From contig AP026539.1 of the NCBI GenBank assembly GCA_026075535.2, positions 3,844,001 through 3,908,000 on the forward strand: 64,000 nucleotides of DNA. The letters run 5' to 3'. The notes beneath the pieces are model-generated. The model searched no databases. It was not told where the DNA came from and saw only the letters and a program-made list of their open reading frames with translations. The translations under genes were made by a program, and so were the position numbers. Below, piece by piece: positions 11,361 to 23,347 of the stretch (the first letter of the stretch is position 1; each line of letters begins with the position of its first letter). The stretch comes from Tricholoma matsutake. Its lineage: Eukaryota > Basidiomycota > Agaricomycetes > Agaricales > Tricholomataceae.

Positions 11361-11446
11361 TGCACAGCAGGAATTGAACCAACAGACTTCTGGACCAGCA
11401 ATCACATGATGACCAAACATGCACACTCTACCACTTAAGCCAAGTA
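11361..11446 (-). ncRNA. tRNA-like unit, left end of Insert 1
   Basis: On the minus strand there is an A-box-like TGGCTTAAGTGGTAGAGTG and, about 60 nt on, a B-box GGTTCAATTCC (11370-11380). The spacing and boxes fit a polymerase III internal promoter. It points outward, to the terminal repeat. I could not fold a convincing full cloverleaf, so I call it tRNA-like, not a tRNA gene. Confidence 0.6.
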
Positions 11447-11644
11447 GTCATTTAAAGTCACATACATTATATCTATTTATTACTGAAATCTAATTTTCAT
11501 ATATATCATGAATAGTTTATTAAATTGACCCCCTTGCATCTGTGCGAGGGGTAATTAATATGTGTAATACTAGGCCCTCCCCTCACAAGCTCGAGGGGAG
11601 GGGGCCGTAACTATCAATAATAAAAATAAATTAAAAACACCCAC
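11447..11644. other. AT-rich spacer with GC hairpin
   Basis: No gene. A strong inverted repeat at about 11573-11606 pairs GGCCCTCCCCTC with GAGGGGAGGG-type sequence across an AAGCTC-like loop. Confidence 0.5.
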
Positions 11645-12047
11645 CACGAGCAACTGTTGCTCATGGCAGCATTTGTCTCTCCCTGGGTTGTCCCCTGGCC
11701 ATCTCGCTCTCCTGTCCCCATTCTTCTCCCCCCCAAACCACTCCATGAGTGAACTCGTAGGCATGGGGTGGGTGTCATTGTGGGTGTCCCCACTTGTTGT
11801 CATCTCCCTTCCCTCTTGTCTCCCTTCCCTCTTGTCTCCCTTCTCTCTTGTCTCCCTTCCCCCTTGTCTCTATTCCCTCTCATCTCCCTTCCCCCTCATC
11901 TCTCTTCCCTCTTGTCTCCCTTCCCCCTCATCTCCCTTCCCCCTTGTCTCTTTACCCTCACCTTCCACCCTGCGAGCAGGGGCTCGCAGCAGTGGTGGTG
12001 GTGGTGTCCCCCCATTGTTGTTGTTGCCAGTAGTAGTTTGTACCTAT
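11645..12047 (-). repeat. Hairpin-intron cassette block L2, inner part
   Basis: Contains two GCGAGCANNNGCTCGC-type palindromes (about 11650 and 11965), a long CTCCCTTCCC tract on the plus strand (about 11800-11955), and the acceptor end of a cassette intron at about 12040. The LINE inserted here; the other part of the block resumes at 23020. Confidence 0.6.
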
Positions 12048-12589
12048 TTTTTTTTTTTTTTTTTTAGTGTTATTTTTTGGACCTCTCAGGGCGTACCCTA
12101 TAATGGTCATTACATCTTAGAGTATCTATGTAAGGCCCCTTTGCCTTGACCTCTCCCCAGTCCTTGCCCCTCAGATGGCATGCCCTGGGCAATTGCTCCC
12201 CCTGAGGTCTGGTTCTTTAGGCCGTTTAGGACTGTGGGCCCTTCGTCAACCTCTTCTTTGGTTCTCTTGGTGTCCTTGCTGTTGAGTTTGCGTGACTGTT
12301 AGTTGCCTGGCCATCTCATGTCAGGCATGTGTTGGATAGTGTGGGTGTGGGGTTTTGTCTGATTCTGGTACCTCTAGTCGCATGCTTCGAAATTTCCATA
12401 GTCCTCTGTGTTCCAGGCAGAATTTTATTTTGTTTTGTTTTGTTTTGTTTTGTTGGTTTGGGGATATGTGTGGCATCTGTAGTTGCTAACTCTTGAGTTT
12501 TGAGTTGAGATCGTCCCTGTAAAGTGGCGTGCAAGAATATGTTCCTCACGATATGTGATGTTCACCTTTGGTAGGGAGCAGCCATCCTG

Positions 12590-14128
12590 TTTTGTTCACA
12601 TAGCCAATTAGCCTTTTTCTGTGCTCAGTAGCGCTGGTAGGTCCCTGGAGTCTCTTCTCATTTGGGTGTCTAGCTCATGCCATTCCTTATTGTAGGCCTC
12701 GCATTCAAAGAGGAAGTGTATGATGGTCTCTTTTGCTGGTGGGCCTTGCCCTTGGCATGCTGCACAATCGGTCAATTCTATTTTCTTGATGCGATGCAAG
12801 TAGAAGTTCAGTGGTATGTGTCCCATGCGTATCTGAGTCGGTAGACTGGCCTGTTGTCTCTTGAGACTTGACTGTATTTTAGTGTAGAGATTGTATGAGA
12901 ATTTTGGGTCTAGTCGACTCAGCTTTGGTTGGCATGGAGACGCTAGCCATATCTCCTTTTCTCTGTCTTTTAGTTCGTGGTGATACCTCTGCTTTACTGC
13001 TGCTACACTTCTTGGCAGTTTCCCTCGTAAAATGGGTGGTAGCATGTGCCGGGGGCTAGATTTGCCTTGGGCTGCTCTTTTCGCTTCTTCGTCGACTTTT
13101 TCGTTGCCTTGCACCCCACTATGTCCCGATATCCAGGCCAGATGGAAGCACTTTGTATTGGGGTTTACATTGGTCGCATTGACACTTTCTGCGATAGTCA
13201 GTAGGTCCTCAATAAGGTATTGGGCAGTGGTAGCTTTGCGTGTCTTGATCCTTTTGTTGAGAGCTTGGCTGTCTGTTAGTATGGATATCGGGAGTCATCC
13301 TGCTATGTGCTCTGATTTGATCATCCAGATACCTAATAGCGCCCCTACCACCTCTGCTTCAAATGATGTGTACTCGTTTGTGCTTCCCAGGTGGTATCTC
13401 AGCACCTTGGATGGTGTGTGCCTACCCTTTCTATACATTACCGCTGCCGCTCCTATACGTCCATCCATACCCAATCCATCTGTGAATACTTTGATTTCTG
13501 GTGTGCTGTCAGCTTCATTGCATATAGAGGAGTCTCGATCCTCAGCTATCTCTGTGGTGAAAGTCGCAAGAGTATATGTGGGAGGGCGGGGATTGGGCGT
13601 TATGCTCTCTATTCTGTCTGGGGGTATCCCCGGGAAGTGGTCCAACAGCTTGTGTAGAGGCGTGCGATGTTTCCTTGCGTGGATAGTACGATATTCACAT
13701 ATTATGTGGTGTAGCAGGTGTGTCTCTGGTAGTGTGCATATTCGCACTATAGATCTGTGGCATGCCTTTAGCATGGTTAGCTCTAGTTGGAGAATGCCTG
13801 CATGTAGATCCAGCGTGTCAGTTGGGGTGGTGCAAAGTGCCCCATTTATTGCCAGGGTGGCTATTCGCTGTACTTTGGTTAGCTGGCATAGTACCCTCGT
13901 TGATCCTGTCCTTTGCTTTGCTCCCAGAATTGTCCTTGGGGGGTTGTACCATATCTCTGCCCTGTATGTCATTTTTGGTATGGCCACCATCATGTAGAGC
14001 TGGCGCATTAGTTTTGGCGAGAGTCCTACCTCTGTCCTCGCGAGGCATCGGCATTGCATCACCCACTTGGTGGCGCTGTCTATGGCCCTATCTTCATGTT
14101 TCCTCCATGTTAGCTTGTCATCGATGAC
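12590..14128 (-). pseudogene. LINE ORF2, C-terminal part with RNase H
   Basis: It continues ORF2 from 18377 after removal of the pogo insert: YKYLGI joins VIDDKLTWRKHEDRAI in frame. It then holds the thumb region (AIPKMTYRAEIW) and RNase H (FTDGLGMDGRIGAAAV near 13470, TDSQAL near 13275, SGHSGVQGNEKVDEEAK near 13110). A C-terminal zinc motif (CAACQGQGPPAKETIIHFLF) follows. An in-frame TGA at 13295-13297 lies inside RNase H where Arg is plausible. The frame slips near 12608. Confidence 0.85.
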
Positions 14129-14371
14129 TACTGTACTAATACGACCAACTCTTCAGTCACACGTCACGCTGGCTTCTGAAATGAAGAGTTTTCTCAAATG
14201 GTCACCCGTCACAATGAGTTTCAAAGAGATTTCCCATAGAAATTAAGTACAGTAAAAAAAACCGCTAAAAAAGAGTGCCTGCAGCGCCAATAACATCTAT
14301 TGCTCTCCCTTCTTGCCCTTGGCCCACCACTTTAACGATTCATCTGAGTAGAACTTACTTTTTGTCTTTGT

Positions 14372-16307
14372 TCAGTGACCACGGCCTTCAAGTTTCTCAA
14401 CTAGGTGAGTTGTGTCAATTTTTACACCTTCAACCTCTTCAACCAATGTTTCCTCAGCTTCGGCAGTGGATTCCAAACCACCATCTTCACCCGGCACAAA
14501 GCAATCATCAACATCCAAGTTTCCATGTATTGCATCAATCACTGCGTCAAGGGGGACAGCGGTATCGTCTCCAGGGGAATTGACTTTGGAAACCTCAGAA
14601 TCTTCTTCGGTTGCTTCTTCAGGAGTTAGTGTGGGTGCTGCAACTCGGGAGTGAGGTTGTGTGAGTTCTGCAAAGAACTCAGGGTCAGTTTCAGGAAGAT
14701 TGCGCAGGATTTGACGTGTTTCGGAACTTGTGAGGCTTTCGTATGATAGATTGAATACATTGAGCTTGCACATTGCCCATGCCTAAGCGCTCTGTTCATC
14801 CATGTAATGACAAAGAAAGGAATAGTTGACATACCTTTTTGACAATCTTGGGCTTGTTCAACGATTGATGCGCCATCCACAACCAATGCACTGTTCGATC
14901 TCGAAGCACTCCAACAGCCTTTTCAGCCTTGATATCCTGAACAGCCTGTCCTTTCTCAAGTTTTGAAAGAACCTCCTCTACAACATCTTCATCCGCAGAT
15001 TTCTTCAAAGAGTGTTTGAAGATACGTTGAAAGCCGACATCACATGGTTGGAATAAACCCGTCATGCACGCAGGTACAAAGTGTGTGAGAATCATTTCAT
15101 GGTTCTTTCCCATCCAGTTCAGAAACTCGTCTGAGCGGTGAACTGACCAGCAATCAATTTGCCAAAGTGAACGTTGGTTGGGAGGGAGACTGAGCTGAAC
15201 TTTCATTAAATCAAAGTGTGGTGCCAGAATCTTGTTGACGAAGTTCTTCATTGTGTGCTGTGTTGACCAATATGTTTTTGTCATGGATGCTTCAAGTAGA
15301 AATTCTGCCTCCTCAGCTTCTTTTCGACTTCAACAATTCTTGGAAGGAAGAGAAGTTGCCGTGCTACCCTTATAGATTGCCTGAAATGGAAGGACTTTGC
15401 CGTCATTAGTCAGGGTAACCATCACTGTTATCGCCCGCTTCTCCTCCATTCCAATGGTGGATACTTGTTTTGAACCGACCTTGGCATATGTCATATGACA
15501 ACCTTGAGCGAGGGTAAGCTGTGTTTGATCACTATTTGCCATGAGTTCAGGGGGTATAGATTCGTCCTTGACAGAATATGCCATGCAAAGATATGCTTTC
15601 ATGAGGATTTCATCCACATTTGTGGGGATCTTGCCTCCGGCTCTCGTTGAGCATTGCAAACTCCACCCAAGTGCACGGTTGATGAACTTTTTGATGAAGG
15701 CTTCAGAACAATGGAACAAGGTCCCATCAGGCGAAGGGGTAGTAAAGATTCGTGGTACAGAGTGATGGAGCTGAGCGATCATGATTCCTCGGATAGTCAC
15801 CAACATGAGAGGAACGTGTGCAGCTCGGAGATCCTCCATCATTGTCAACATCTTCTCAGCTACTTCTGGATACTGTACTAAGACGCCAATGCGAGTAGTG
15901 ACTCCACCTGGTTTATTCACTAGTTGTACAAGCTCGAGTGTTCAGTCGCTCCAACGTGGTGCAGGTCCCTCTCGGTCAATCCAGTTACCCACAGTCTGAG
16001 GTGCAAGACGAGCAAAGAGGGCAGGATCAAGCATTTTCAGGATGTTGACGATCTCTGTGGGCCGCATTAGTGGACCACATCGAATGGCAGTGGCATTTAT
16101 ATGATGCCACAACAAGGGTGATTTCCAGTTGGTCAAGACGGCCTCTTTGTATTCATTTTCTCTAGGACAACCAACTTTCCCTTGCTTTTGTTGTGCTTCT
16201 TCTTTTGCAGTTTGATTCGGTCGAGACACTTCCACAATGTTGAGCGAGGATGTAAGAGGAGTGAGAAGCTCCATATCCTGCCCAAAACTGTGAGCAGATG
16301 TATCCAT
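14372..16307 (-). pseudogene. Pogo-like DDE transposase
   Basis: The frame starts near 16307 (MDTSAHSFGQDM) with a DNA-binding region (NEYKEAVLTNWKS, FARLAPQTVGNWID). It continues after TGA at 15942-15944 and TGA at 15330-15332 to about 14796, then joins an acidic tail ending at 14372. The catalytic domain shows NSDQTQ (first Asp), IDCWSVHRS (second Asp) and LFQPCDVGFQRIFK (third Asp), the DDE_1 arrangement of pogo transposases. The acidic tail holds DDCFVPGEDGG. Both stops are TGA in an otherwise uninterrupted frame. Length and order match fungal pogo transposases. Confidence 0.8.
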
Positions 16308-16321
16308 TATGCAGTAATATA

Positions 16322-18096
16322 CTATATATGTACCTTGATTACCCTGATCTTCACATTAGCATCTCGTTTCCCTGACTCAATCTCAGCTTCTTTCTTCCTC
16401 AAACGCTCCCTCTGTTTCCATGCCAATGCGAGATCAGCTTTTCGCTCTTTTGCCTTCTGACATGCAACTTCTTCATTTGCTCTAATCTCATCCACATGTT
16501 CTTGGTGCTTGAGTCTCATGCATTTTCAGTTGGCGGTTACTTGATCCTCAGTCGCAGGTTTGAACCAACAAAAAAGATCACTTGAACCATTGTCGGTATC
16601 AACTGTGGGACTCTTCTTTCGCTTAGTGCGTGCCAGCGGTTGGATTTGGACAGCTGGAGTAATGAGTCTGACTGAGGGAGGTAGAGATGAAGAGGGGGCG
16701 GGTGACAGCAAGTTAGACTCTGGATTTATGATTGACTCAGGGGCAGATAAAGGAACGGATGAGGTGTCATGATCGATGGACATTGGAGACTTGGCCTGGA
16801 TATGAGAAGGTTCGTCTTGTGCTTGTACCAGTGCACGAGTATCTCCCCAGACAGCTTGAAGCTCAGGCATGAAGAAGACCTCACTGCCATCCGGTATGGC
16901 TTTGTAAGTTAAGACATGAGTGTCAGGTATGTCAATTGGAGCATGCTAGAATATTTTTTTAGATCAAACATATCATTGATACGGTGCTCAACTTGACACT
17001 CACAAATTCCAAGTCACGATTAGCAATACGATTGAATGTTGCAATGCATAGTTCATCATGTGACAATGCAGAGATAAGCTCAATTTGCCATGGAAGCGCA
17101 TCAGATCCAATTGCATTGATTGCTAGAACAGAACAATTGTAGCCATTGACTTGTGTGGTAATTGGTAAGTGCTGGTGCTTGAATGTTCAGTCTGTGTGAC
17201 ACTGAATCCACCAGGAAATAGCTGACTTCAGTTCCAAGTCTGATCCTCCTAGCGAATCGCCAGAGAGAACAAGTGATCAAAATGCATCAATGACCACTCC
17301 CACCCAATGTGAGTTGTCGATGTTCACAACACCGCACAACTTGTCATGCGTCCCAGATGCAAGCTCTTCGCCAATCGTCCACAGATGTCGCATGCCACTC
17401 ATTTCCTTGTTGTATGGCTTATCCTTGTGATCATGGTACAATTCAACAACTTTATGGAAAAAGGACTGCCGAACAACCTCACAGGTAAGCTGACCTGACC
17501 ATTCTACATCCACCTGTAATAAATCAAGTTGCTGATCAATATGTGATGTTGATAGCCATTTCTGTGAAAGATAAGCAGCAAGTTTCATCCTAGGCTCAGG
17601 TTCCTCAAACCCACAGACATTTCCGGCCCATGGAAGATTCAGTAATGCTGTATGTGCAGCATCACAAAGGTTCCGGATATTTTCCAGCTTCCATCATTTA
17701 CGCTGCACTGCCAGATACAACTCAGCACTGGCCCAGGGTTGTTGAACATGTTGTTGTAAGAATGAGACCTCTACCCAGTAAGTCAATATTTATAATGGAA
17801 ATTGTGAGTGTCGTGATGATGGTAGATGAGAATAGCATATGGAACATGATTGCTCTAGCTGATTTGGTTGCTTCACAAGTTTGCCCAGAACAATACTGGA
17901 AGGGATCGGGAGGTCTTTTAGATTGTGAGGACCAATCTGTGTCATGTTCAGTTCTGCATCGCACCAGTAGAGAGAGATGTTGGGGGGGGTGGATTTGGGT
18001 TTGAGACAGCAGAGGAAATTGTAGGAATTCAGCAACAGATAACTTGGGAGATGGCAGAAGTGCAATTCTCAAGTCAGGAGGAATGGGTATGGTCAT
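16322..18096 (-). pseudogene. Ulp1-type (C48) cysteine protease, transposon cargo
   Basis: The gene runs from about 18096 through exons with LYWCDAELNM and LYLAVQRK, then NIRNLCDAAHTALLNLPWAG and LSQKWLSTSHIDQQLDLL. The catalytic parts follow: NSHWVGVVID (His) near 17300, SGDSLG (Asp), and QVNGYNCSVLAINAI (Gln and Cys) near 17140. A Lys/Arg-rich coiled region (WKQRERLRKKEAEIESGKRD) ends it. Ulp1 enzymes cleave SUMO from proteins; transposon-borne copies are frequent in fungi. In-frame TGA codons lie near 17717, at 17277-17279, near 17192 and at 16526-16528, and there is at least one frameshift near 18000. It lies directly upstream of the transposase and could have been co-transcribed. Confidence 0.75.
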
Positions 18097-18376
18097 TTTC
18101 TGACTGAAAAATGCCTATGATTTCGAAAGAATATGTATCGTACACTAGATATAAAGCACAATGACATAGTAACAGCCCATGCCATGGCAGCCATTGCCCA
18201 TCCAAGTCTAGTTGGGGCCACTGATGGGTAGTGGACATTGAACAATGTGATATGTGATTGTGGTGGACCATGAAAAGATGTTGATGGATGTCACACAAGG
18301 CAGAGAAGAGATGAAGAGATGGTCAAAATAGGTCACGCACCAACCCACCCGAAGAGTTGGTCGTATTAGTACAGTA

Positions 18377-20744
18377 TACCAAGGTACTTGTAGCTGTCGA
18401 CCGTCTTGACTTCCCTGCCTTGTAGTGTTAGTCTTGGTTTGTGTAGTGGACGTGTACCTCCATTTGGGGACTTTGTTTTCTTATGGCCTAAATGCATTAG
18501 CGCTAGTTTGCTGATTTCAAACCTAGAGTTGTGGTCTGCCGACCACTGTAGTGCTCCATCTTCTTTCTCCATGAGTTCTTGGATGCTCTGGGTGGTTTCC
18601 TCGAAATCCTTGCCAACAGCCATTACCATTGCATCGTTGACATATCCTAGTGCTTGCAGAGTGTCGCTTAGCTCCAGTAGATCTGCATTGTAGAAGTTAA
18701 AGGCCGGTAGGGATACCGGGTCACGTTGCCCTACTCCATTGTCTATAGGTATCCGTTCCAAGATGTAGTTGTCGAATTTCAGTTGTGTTGTCCGGCCCCT
18801 CAGCAGTCGCTCTATGAATTTTACTATTGTTTCAGGGACTCGTCTCTTCTTCATGTTGTGTAGTAGTCGTTCCGTTACTGCGTTGGGGAATGCCCCTTCA
18901 ATGTCTAGAAAGAGAAGCGATACTACTTTTCCTTTCCTCCATGCTTTTTTGACCCGATGGATTAGCAAGTGTACTGCGTCAGTCATGCTTCTGCAGGGTC
19001 TTCCTCCAAAGTGTGTGTCCAGCAGTAGTTGGTGTTGCTCTGTAACTGAGATCAGGTTTTCTGAGATTACCGCTGTGAATACCTTGGCCATAGTGCATAG
19101 TAATGCGATGGGGCGATATGCTTTGGTTACTTCATAACTCGGTTTTCCCGGTTTCCTCAGTATGCACGTCGTGGATTCCTGCCACCCCTGGTAGTAGACT
19201 CCGTGACTCAGTATTGCCCTGTATATTGGTAGTAGGTATGGGACTATGAGGTTGGCTGTTTTTTGTAGAACAATGTTTGGTATGTTGTCTGGTCCTGGTG
19301 CTTTGTATGGGGATAGCTTCACTATGCGCATGTGGATCTGTTCCTCCGTTATTGTTGCTGGTAAAAGGATCGGGTCAGGGTAGTGGTATTCCTGTGGTAC
19401 TGTTGTTCCCGTTGGCTTTGGTGGAAAGAAGACCTCTGCGAGGGCCTTGGCTTTGCCCTCATTTGTGTTTACCTCTCTTAGTAGTCCATCGCCTCTCTTT
19501 ACTTTTAGTGAGGGTATTCTCGTCTGTCCTCCATCACCTATTGGGTTAGAAATGAATTTGTTTGCCATCCATATGTCTGAGCTGTCTGCATTTTCAAGGT
19601 AGTCGTTCCAGTGGTCCATCTTGGCCTTGATGATGTCCTCTGCGTATCTTTGGTGGGCCTGGCATAGTGCTTGGTGACTTGGGTGTTCGTTCACTGCTCG
19701 ATTTCTATATGATTCAGCTCGTAACCTGTTGACTGCCTTTTTTGTTTTCCTTAATTCTTTTGTCCACCACCTCTTCGATAGAGGGCATGGGAAGTTTACT
19801 GGGACTTTGTTTTCGATTGTGTTCTGTATCACTGCTGTGAGCTGTTCTATTTCCCTACTCAAGTCTTCGTCAGTTCTGATCTCAGACGGTATTGGGATTA
19901 CCGCCAGCTCATTTTCCAGGTGCATGTTGAATTCCCCCCATTCTGTTTCCCTGAAGTTTAGTGATAGCTTTGTCCATGCCTTTTCCTGCGTCAGTTCCAG
20001 TATTATTGCTATCGGGTAGTGGTCGGTTTTGCCTGGTTGCCTGGCTGGTATGGTGTCGCATTTCACCACATGATTTACTAAGCTGCTATTGCAGAACACA
20101 TTGTCAGGCCTAGAGTGTCATTTCGAAACCATGTGCTTGAGCGTCGGTATGCCCTTTGGTAGCGCCATGTGCATGTCGTATTCTGCTGCTAGGTCTATCA
20201 GTTCTCCTGCGTCTTCTAGGGCTTTGGAAGTGAAAAGGTGTGTGTCTTCATCCCTATCCCACATTGGGTGATGTCGGTTGAAGTCCCCACCCCACAGTAC
20301 GTGTGTGTCCTGGGGCCCTTGGTGGCTATTTCCGCTGTCGTGCATGTATCTCTTTAGTGCTTCCAGTGTGTGTGAGTTCTCGCATGTGTTGTATATACTG
20401 TATACTTGGAGCCTGCCATATGCGCCTGTTAGTTTGATTGCTACTATGTCATTGGTGTCTGGAATGTCTAGTATTTTCCAGTTGTTTGAGGATAGCGCCG
20501 AATTTACCCAGATCATGGATCGCACTGGTGTGTCTAGGGTTCGCCTCGAGGAGGGGGTTACTGCTGTGAAATGGTTTGGTGTTCTAATGCTGCTGAAAAA
20601 GGTGATGTATGGTTCCTGTATTAGTATGATGTCCCAATGTGCTGCTAGTGAGTCGTTTATGAGCTCCAGGTGGGCAGTGAGTGATTTATTCAGATTTATT
20701 TGTAGGACTCTTAGCTTTTGTTCTTTGTTCGTCTTGTTATTCAT
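18377..20744 (-). pseudogene. LINE ORF2, endonuclease and reverse transcriptase part
   Basis: Starts near 20744 (MNNKTNKEQKLRVLQINLNK) with an APE-type endonuclease (IILIQEP, VLWGGDFNRHHPMWDRDE). After TGA at 20118-20120 it enters the reverse transcriptase: SPYKAPGPDNIPN, YRPIALLCTMAKVFTAVISE, FLDIEGAFPNAV. The catalytic YVDD box reads YVND near 18635. The Asp to Asn change comes from GTCGAC to GTCAAC, a CpG transition on the complementary strand. The GQGDP motif reads GQRDP. The gene is inactive. It continues at 14128 beyond the pogo insert. Confidence 0.9.
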
Positions 20745-20926
20745 AGTTCACTTTGGGTTCTTGCCTGTCCCAACTTTGGTGCTTGAGTCCACGTTCGTTT
20801 GAGGCTGCATGTCTAGGTTGGAAATTTAGTTGGGTTTGCCGTGTCTGTCCTCTCCTAATTGGTCACACAAAATCTGTCAGTCCTGTGGTGGTTGCCACCC
20901 TTTGATTACTTGGAGGTGCTGCTTCC

Positions 20927-21352
20927 TATAAGGGCAACCTAAGCCTCTAGCAAAGGGAAATCCGAAGTTAAAATTATACTACATAATACAGGCATTGGGG
21001 ACACACCTAGCAAAGGGAAATCCGAAGAGAAAACTCTAAGGATCCCCTTGCTGATGCCCAGTATATGTGAAGACGACAAAAATCAAATATAACCTAAAAA
21101 TAGAAAAAGGTGGAGATAGGCGGATCAAGGCTGCTGAATGACATCATACCAAGGGGTATGTGTCGGAAGGGGTACTCCGCCTCTAAATATAAAAGTGTCA
21201 ACATGTACAAACATGATAGCAAGGGAAAATTAGTAATAAAATCCGGAAAAATCATAGAAAATGAAGAATAGAAGGAAATGAGGTGGGGAAAAATATAGGA
21301 CAAACATAAAAAATAGGAAAAACACACAGGGCACCCCCCTAGTCCCCTTACA
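20927..21352 (-). mobile_element. Solo LTR, copy 2 (426 bp)
   Basis: Reverse-oriented copy of the element at 6447-6872 with the same ends and length. It is flanked by a perfect 5-bp duplication CTTCC (20922-20926 and 21353-21357). It inserted between LINE ORF1 and ORF2. Confidence 0.85.
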
Positions 21353-21425
21353 CTTCCCATGTCCAGGTCTCCATAGAAGGGTAAAAGGGTAGTAGATTCT
21401 CTGGGTTCCTCTCCTCGTGCTCATT

Positions 21426-22886
21426 TCATTTTCTGAGGAATGTGGGGCACGTCCAATCGTTACTTGCATGTCCACATTTTCCGCATGGGGTACATAGTAG
21501 TGTTGCCATGCTACAGTCACTAGTCCTGTGGTTTTCTCCACACCTAGCGCAAATGTCTCTACTGATAATGCACTTGTGCGCCATGTGGTTATATCCCTGG
21601 CACTTTAGACATCTGATCGGTTCTCTTTTGCATTTGGTTACTGATACCTTTTTGTTGCAGATAACCAGCCTGCCAAGTATGGCTTTATTTGCGCTATCCG
21701 GGTCCCTGAAAGTGATGATCATATGTCCTACCGTTTGGTTTGGGTTCCGCCATCCAGGGGCCTTCACCCACCTACATTTGCTAATTGTGTCCTTGGATAA
21801 GTCGTTGGACTCCATTACCTCCTCTATGTGTGTTTTCTCTGATACATCAAAAGTTAGTGGGACGAAATATGCCATAGTGTTGAAGTTGCAAGCTTCTGGT
21901 AGTATGGAGGTGCCCAGTTTGCATTCCATGTGCAGTATGTTCGCCTCGCTGCGAAGCCATGCTGCAGATTTGTCATCTCCAGCCTCTATTAGTAGCCCTC
22001 CATTTTTGAGCCACATTGCTGAACAGAGTTTGCACTCTTCATTTGTCATTTTTGCCACTTTGGTTAGTTTTTCATTCAGCTGTTTTAGTAGCTGTGGTGC
22101 CGGCAGTGTTTTTAGTTCTGGGATGTCGACTGAGAGGGTCCATAGGAACTGCCTTGCCCTTATACCTTCCTTTGCTCTGACCCTTGGATCCACTCGGACT
22201 GGTGGTCCGACTGTACCCTGGTTCAAGGTGTCCCTGTAGGGCGTGGCTGGCGTCTTCTCCTTTTCTGCAGTACTTATCATTTTTTTGGTTGCTTTGCCTA
22301 GTTCTTCGGTTGTTTCTTTTGCTTGCATTATTACCTCTTTTGTGGTTTGGAGTAAGCTGGCCATGCATTCTTCTGTTTTCTCTTTAAATGTGTTCTGGAT
22401 TGTGTCGACGAGCGAGATCAGTTCCTTCGACACTTTGGTGGTAACTTCCCTTGTTGTTTTCATTAATTCTAGTTCTTGGAGTAGAAAAGCCACTGCCCGT
22501 ATTCCATTTAGCGTTTGTAGAGGCGTATTCAGTAGGGCTCCAACTTGGAAGAGCATCTCAGCCAACGATGTCATTGATGGGGTTGAGCCTGATGGGGCCA
22601 TTAGGCCCTTTGCTGCTAGCCAGGAGAGCCCTGCTTCAGCATCTGTTATGTCTCCCAAATTGGCTCCGCTTTGGGGTACTGCTCCCATTCATCTGGTGAT
22701 CCTACCTTTCTCTGCCTGTGAATGGGCTGGTTGCTTCTCTTTGGCGGATAGTTCCAGTGTCGTCGCCACAGGGTTTGCCCTTTTTTGGATTGAGTTGGGG
22801 TTCTCTGATAAAGTCGTTTGCCGAAGTCCTGATGTAGCTGCCAGTGTCTGATTGTCTGGCATTTCGGTTGCCAGGCGCTGGGGCAT
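21426..22886 (-). pseudogene. LINE ORF1 with CCHC zinc knuckles
   Basis: A frame from ATG at 22886 runs, across one TGA at 22689-22691, to 21426. It has a long Lys/Glu/Thr-rich helical region, a segment like an RNA-binding fold (TSILPEACNFNTMAYFVPLT), and three zinc knuckles at the end: CLKCQGYNHMAHKC, CARCGENHRTSDC and CTPCGKCGHASNDWTC. This is the ORF1 nucleic-acid-binding protein of Tad/I-type LINEs. Only one lesion is visible. Confidence 0.85.
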
Positions 22887-23029
22887 CGTTCTCTTTTCCT
22901 TTGATTCAGTTGTGTTTTTATGCTATTCTATGACCCAGGAGTGTAGCTTCCCTTCAATCTGCCCCCTTTGAACCATGGGAATTTTGTATGAGGTGGTGGT
23001 ACTGGATCAAGAAGCGTCTTAGTTTGTAC

Positions 23030-23085
23030 CTATAAAAAGTTAGTTAGCATCGAAAAATGAAATGAGAAAAGAAAAAAAAGCTTAC
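23030..23085 (-). other. Predicted intron, cassette L2
   Basis: Minus-strand GTAAGC donor, GCTAAC branch site and TTTTATAG acceptor; 56 nt. The LINE target site covers its acceptor. Confidence 0.75.
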
Positions 23086-23347
23086 CTAGGACCCAAGAGA
23101 CATTGACGTCTCTTGGGTCTCCCCTAATCGTCATCATTCCACCCATCATCCACCCTATGAGCAGTGGCTCGTAGGGCTGGGGCAGGTGGTGTTGTTGTTC
23201 CTTGTTGTCATTGTCATCATTAGCAGCCGCTCTCCCCCATGCGAGCAGTTGCTCGCACTGGCGGGGGTGGGTGCTGGGTTGTGGTCTCGTCATTGTTCCT
23301 CGTTTGGTGGTTTTGGGGTCATTTTGCTGCTACAGTATAGATATAAC

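Larger units (their letters stand above)
14131..18374 (-). mobile_element. Pogo-like DNA transposon with Ulp1 protease gene
   Basis: The 4244-bp element has perfect terminal repeats starting CTGTACTAATACGACCAA (24 bp at each end) and a TA target duplication (14129-14130 and 18375-18376). Removing it with one TA restores LINE ORF2. It codes a DDE transposase of the pogo type and a Ulp1-like cysteine protease, both minus strand and both with TGA lesions. Confidence 0.9.
12048..23019 (-). mobile_element. Tad-like non-LTR retrotransposon (LINE), nested and interrupted
   Basis: The element is on the minus strand. It ends at 12048 with a poly(A) tail (a T run of about 19 on the plus strand) and is flanked by a perfect 14-bp duplication TAGTTTGTACCTAT (12034-12047 and 23020-23033). 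It codes ORF1 with CCHC knuckles and ORF2 with endonuclease, reverse transcriptase and RNase H, as in fungal Tad elements. A pogo-like transposon (14131-18374) splits ORF2, and a solo LTR (20927-21352) lies between ORF1 and ORF2. Both ORFs carry TGA lesions. Confidence 0.9.

Noticed and set aside
11361..11446. Functional tRNA gene
   Set aside because: A- and B-box-like sequences are present, but I cannot draw a sound acceptor stem and anticodon arm. All four related units have different middle parts.
19277..19549. Plus-strand open frames opposite LINE ORF2 and other retroelement genes
   Set aside because: They are antisense shadows of long minus-strand coding frames with clear protein motifs.
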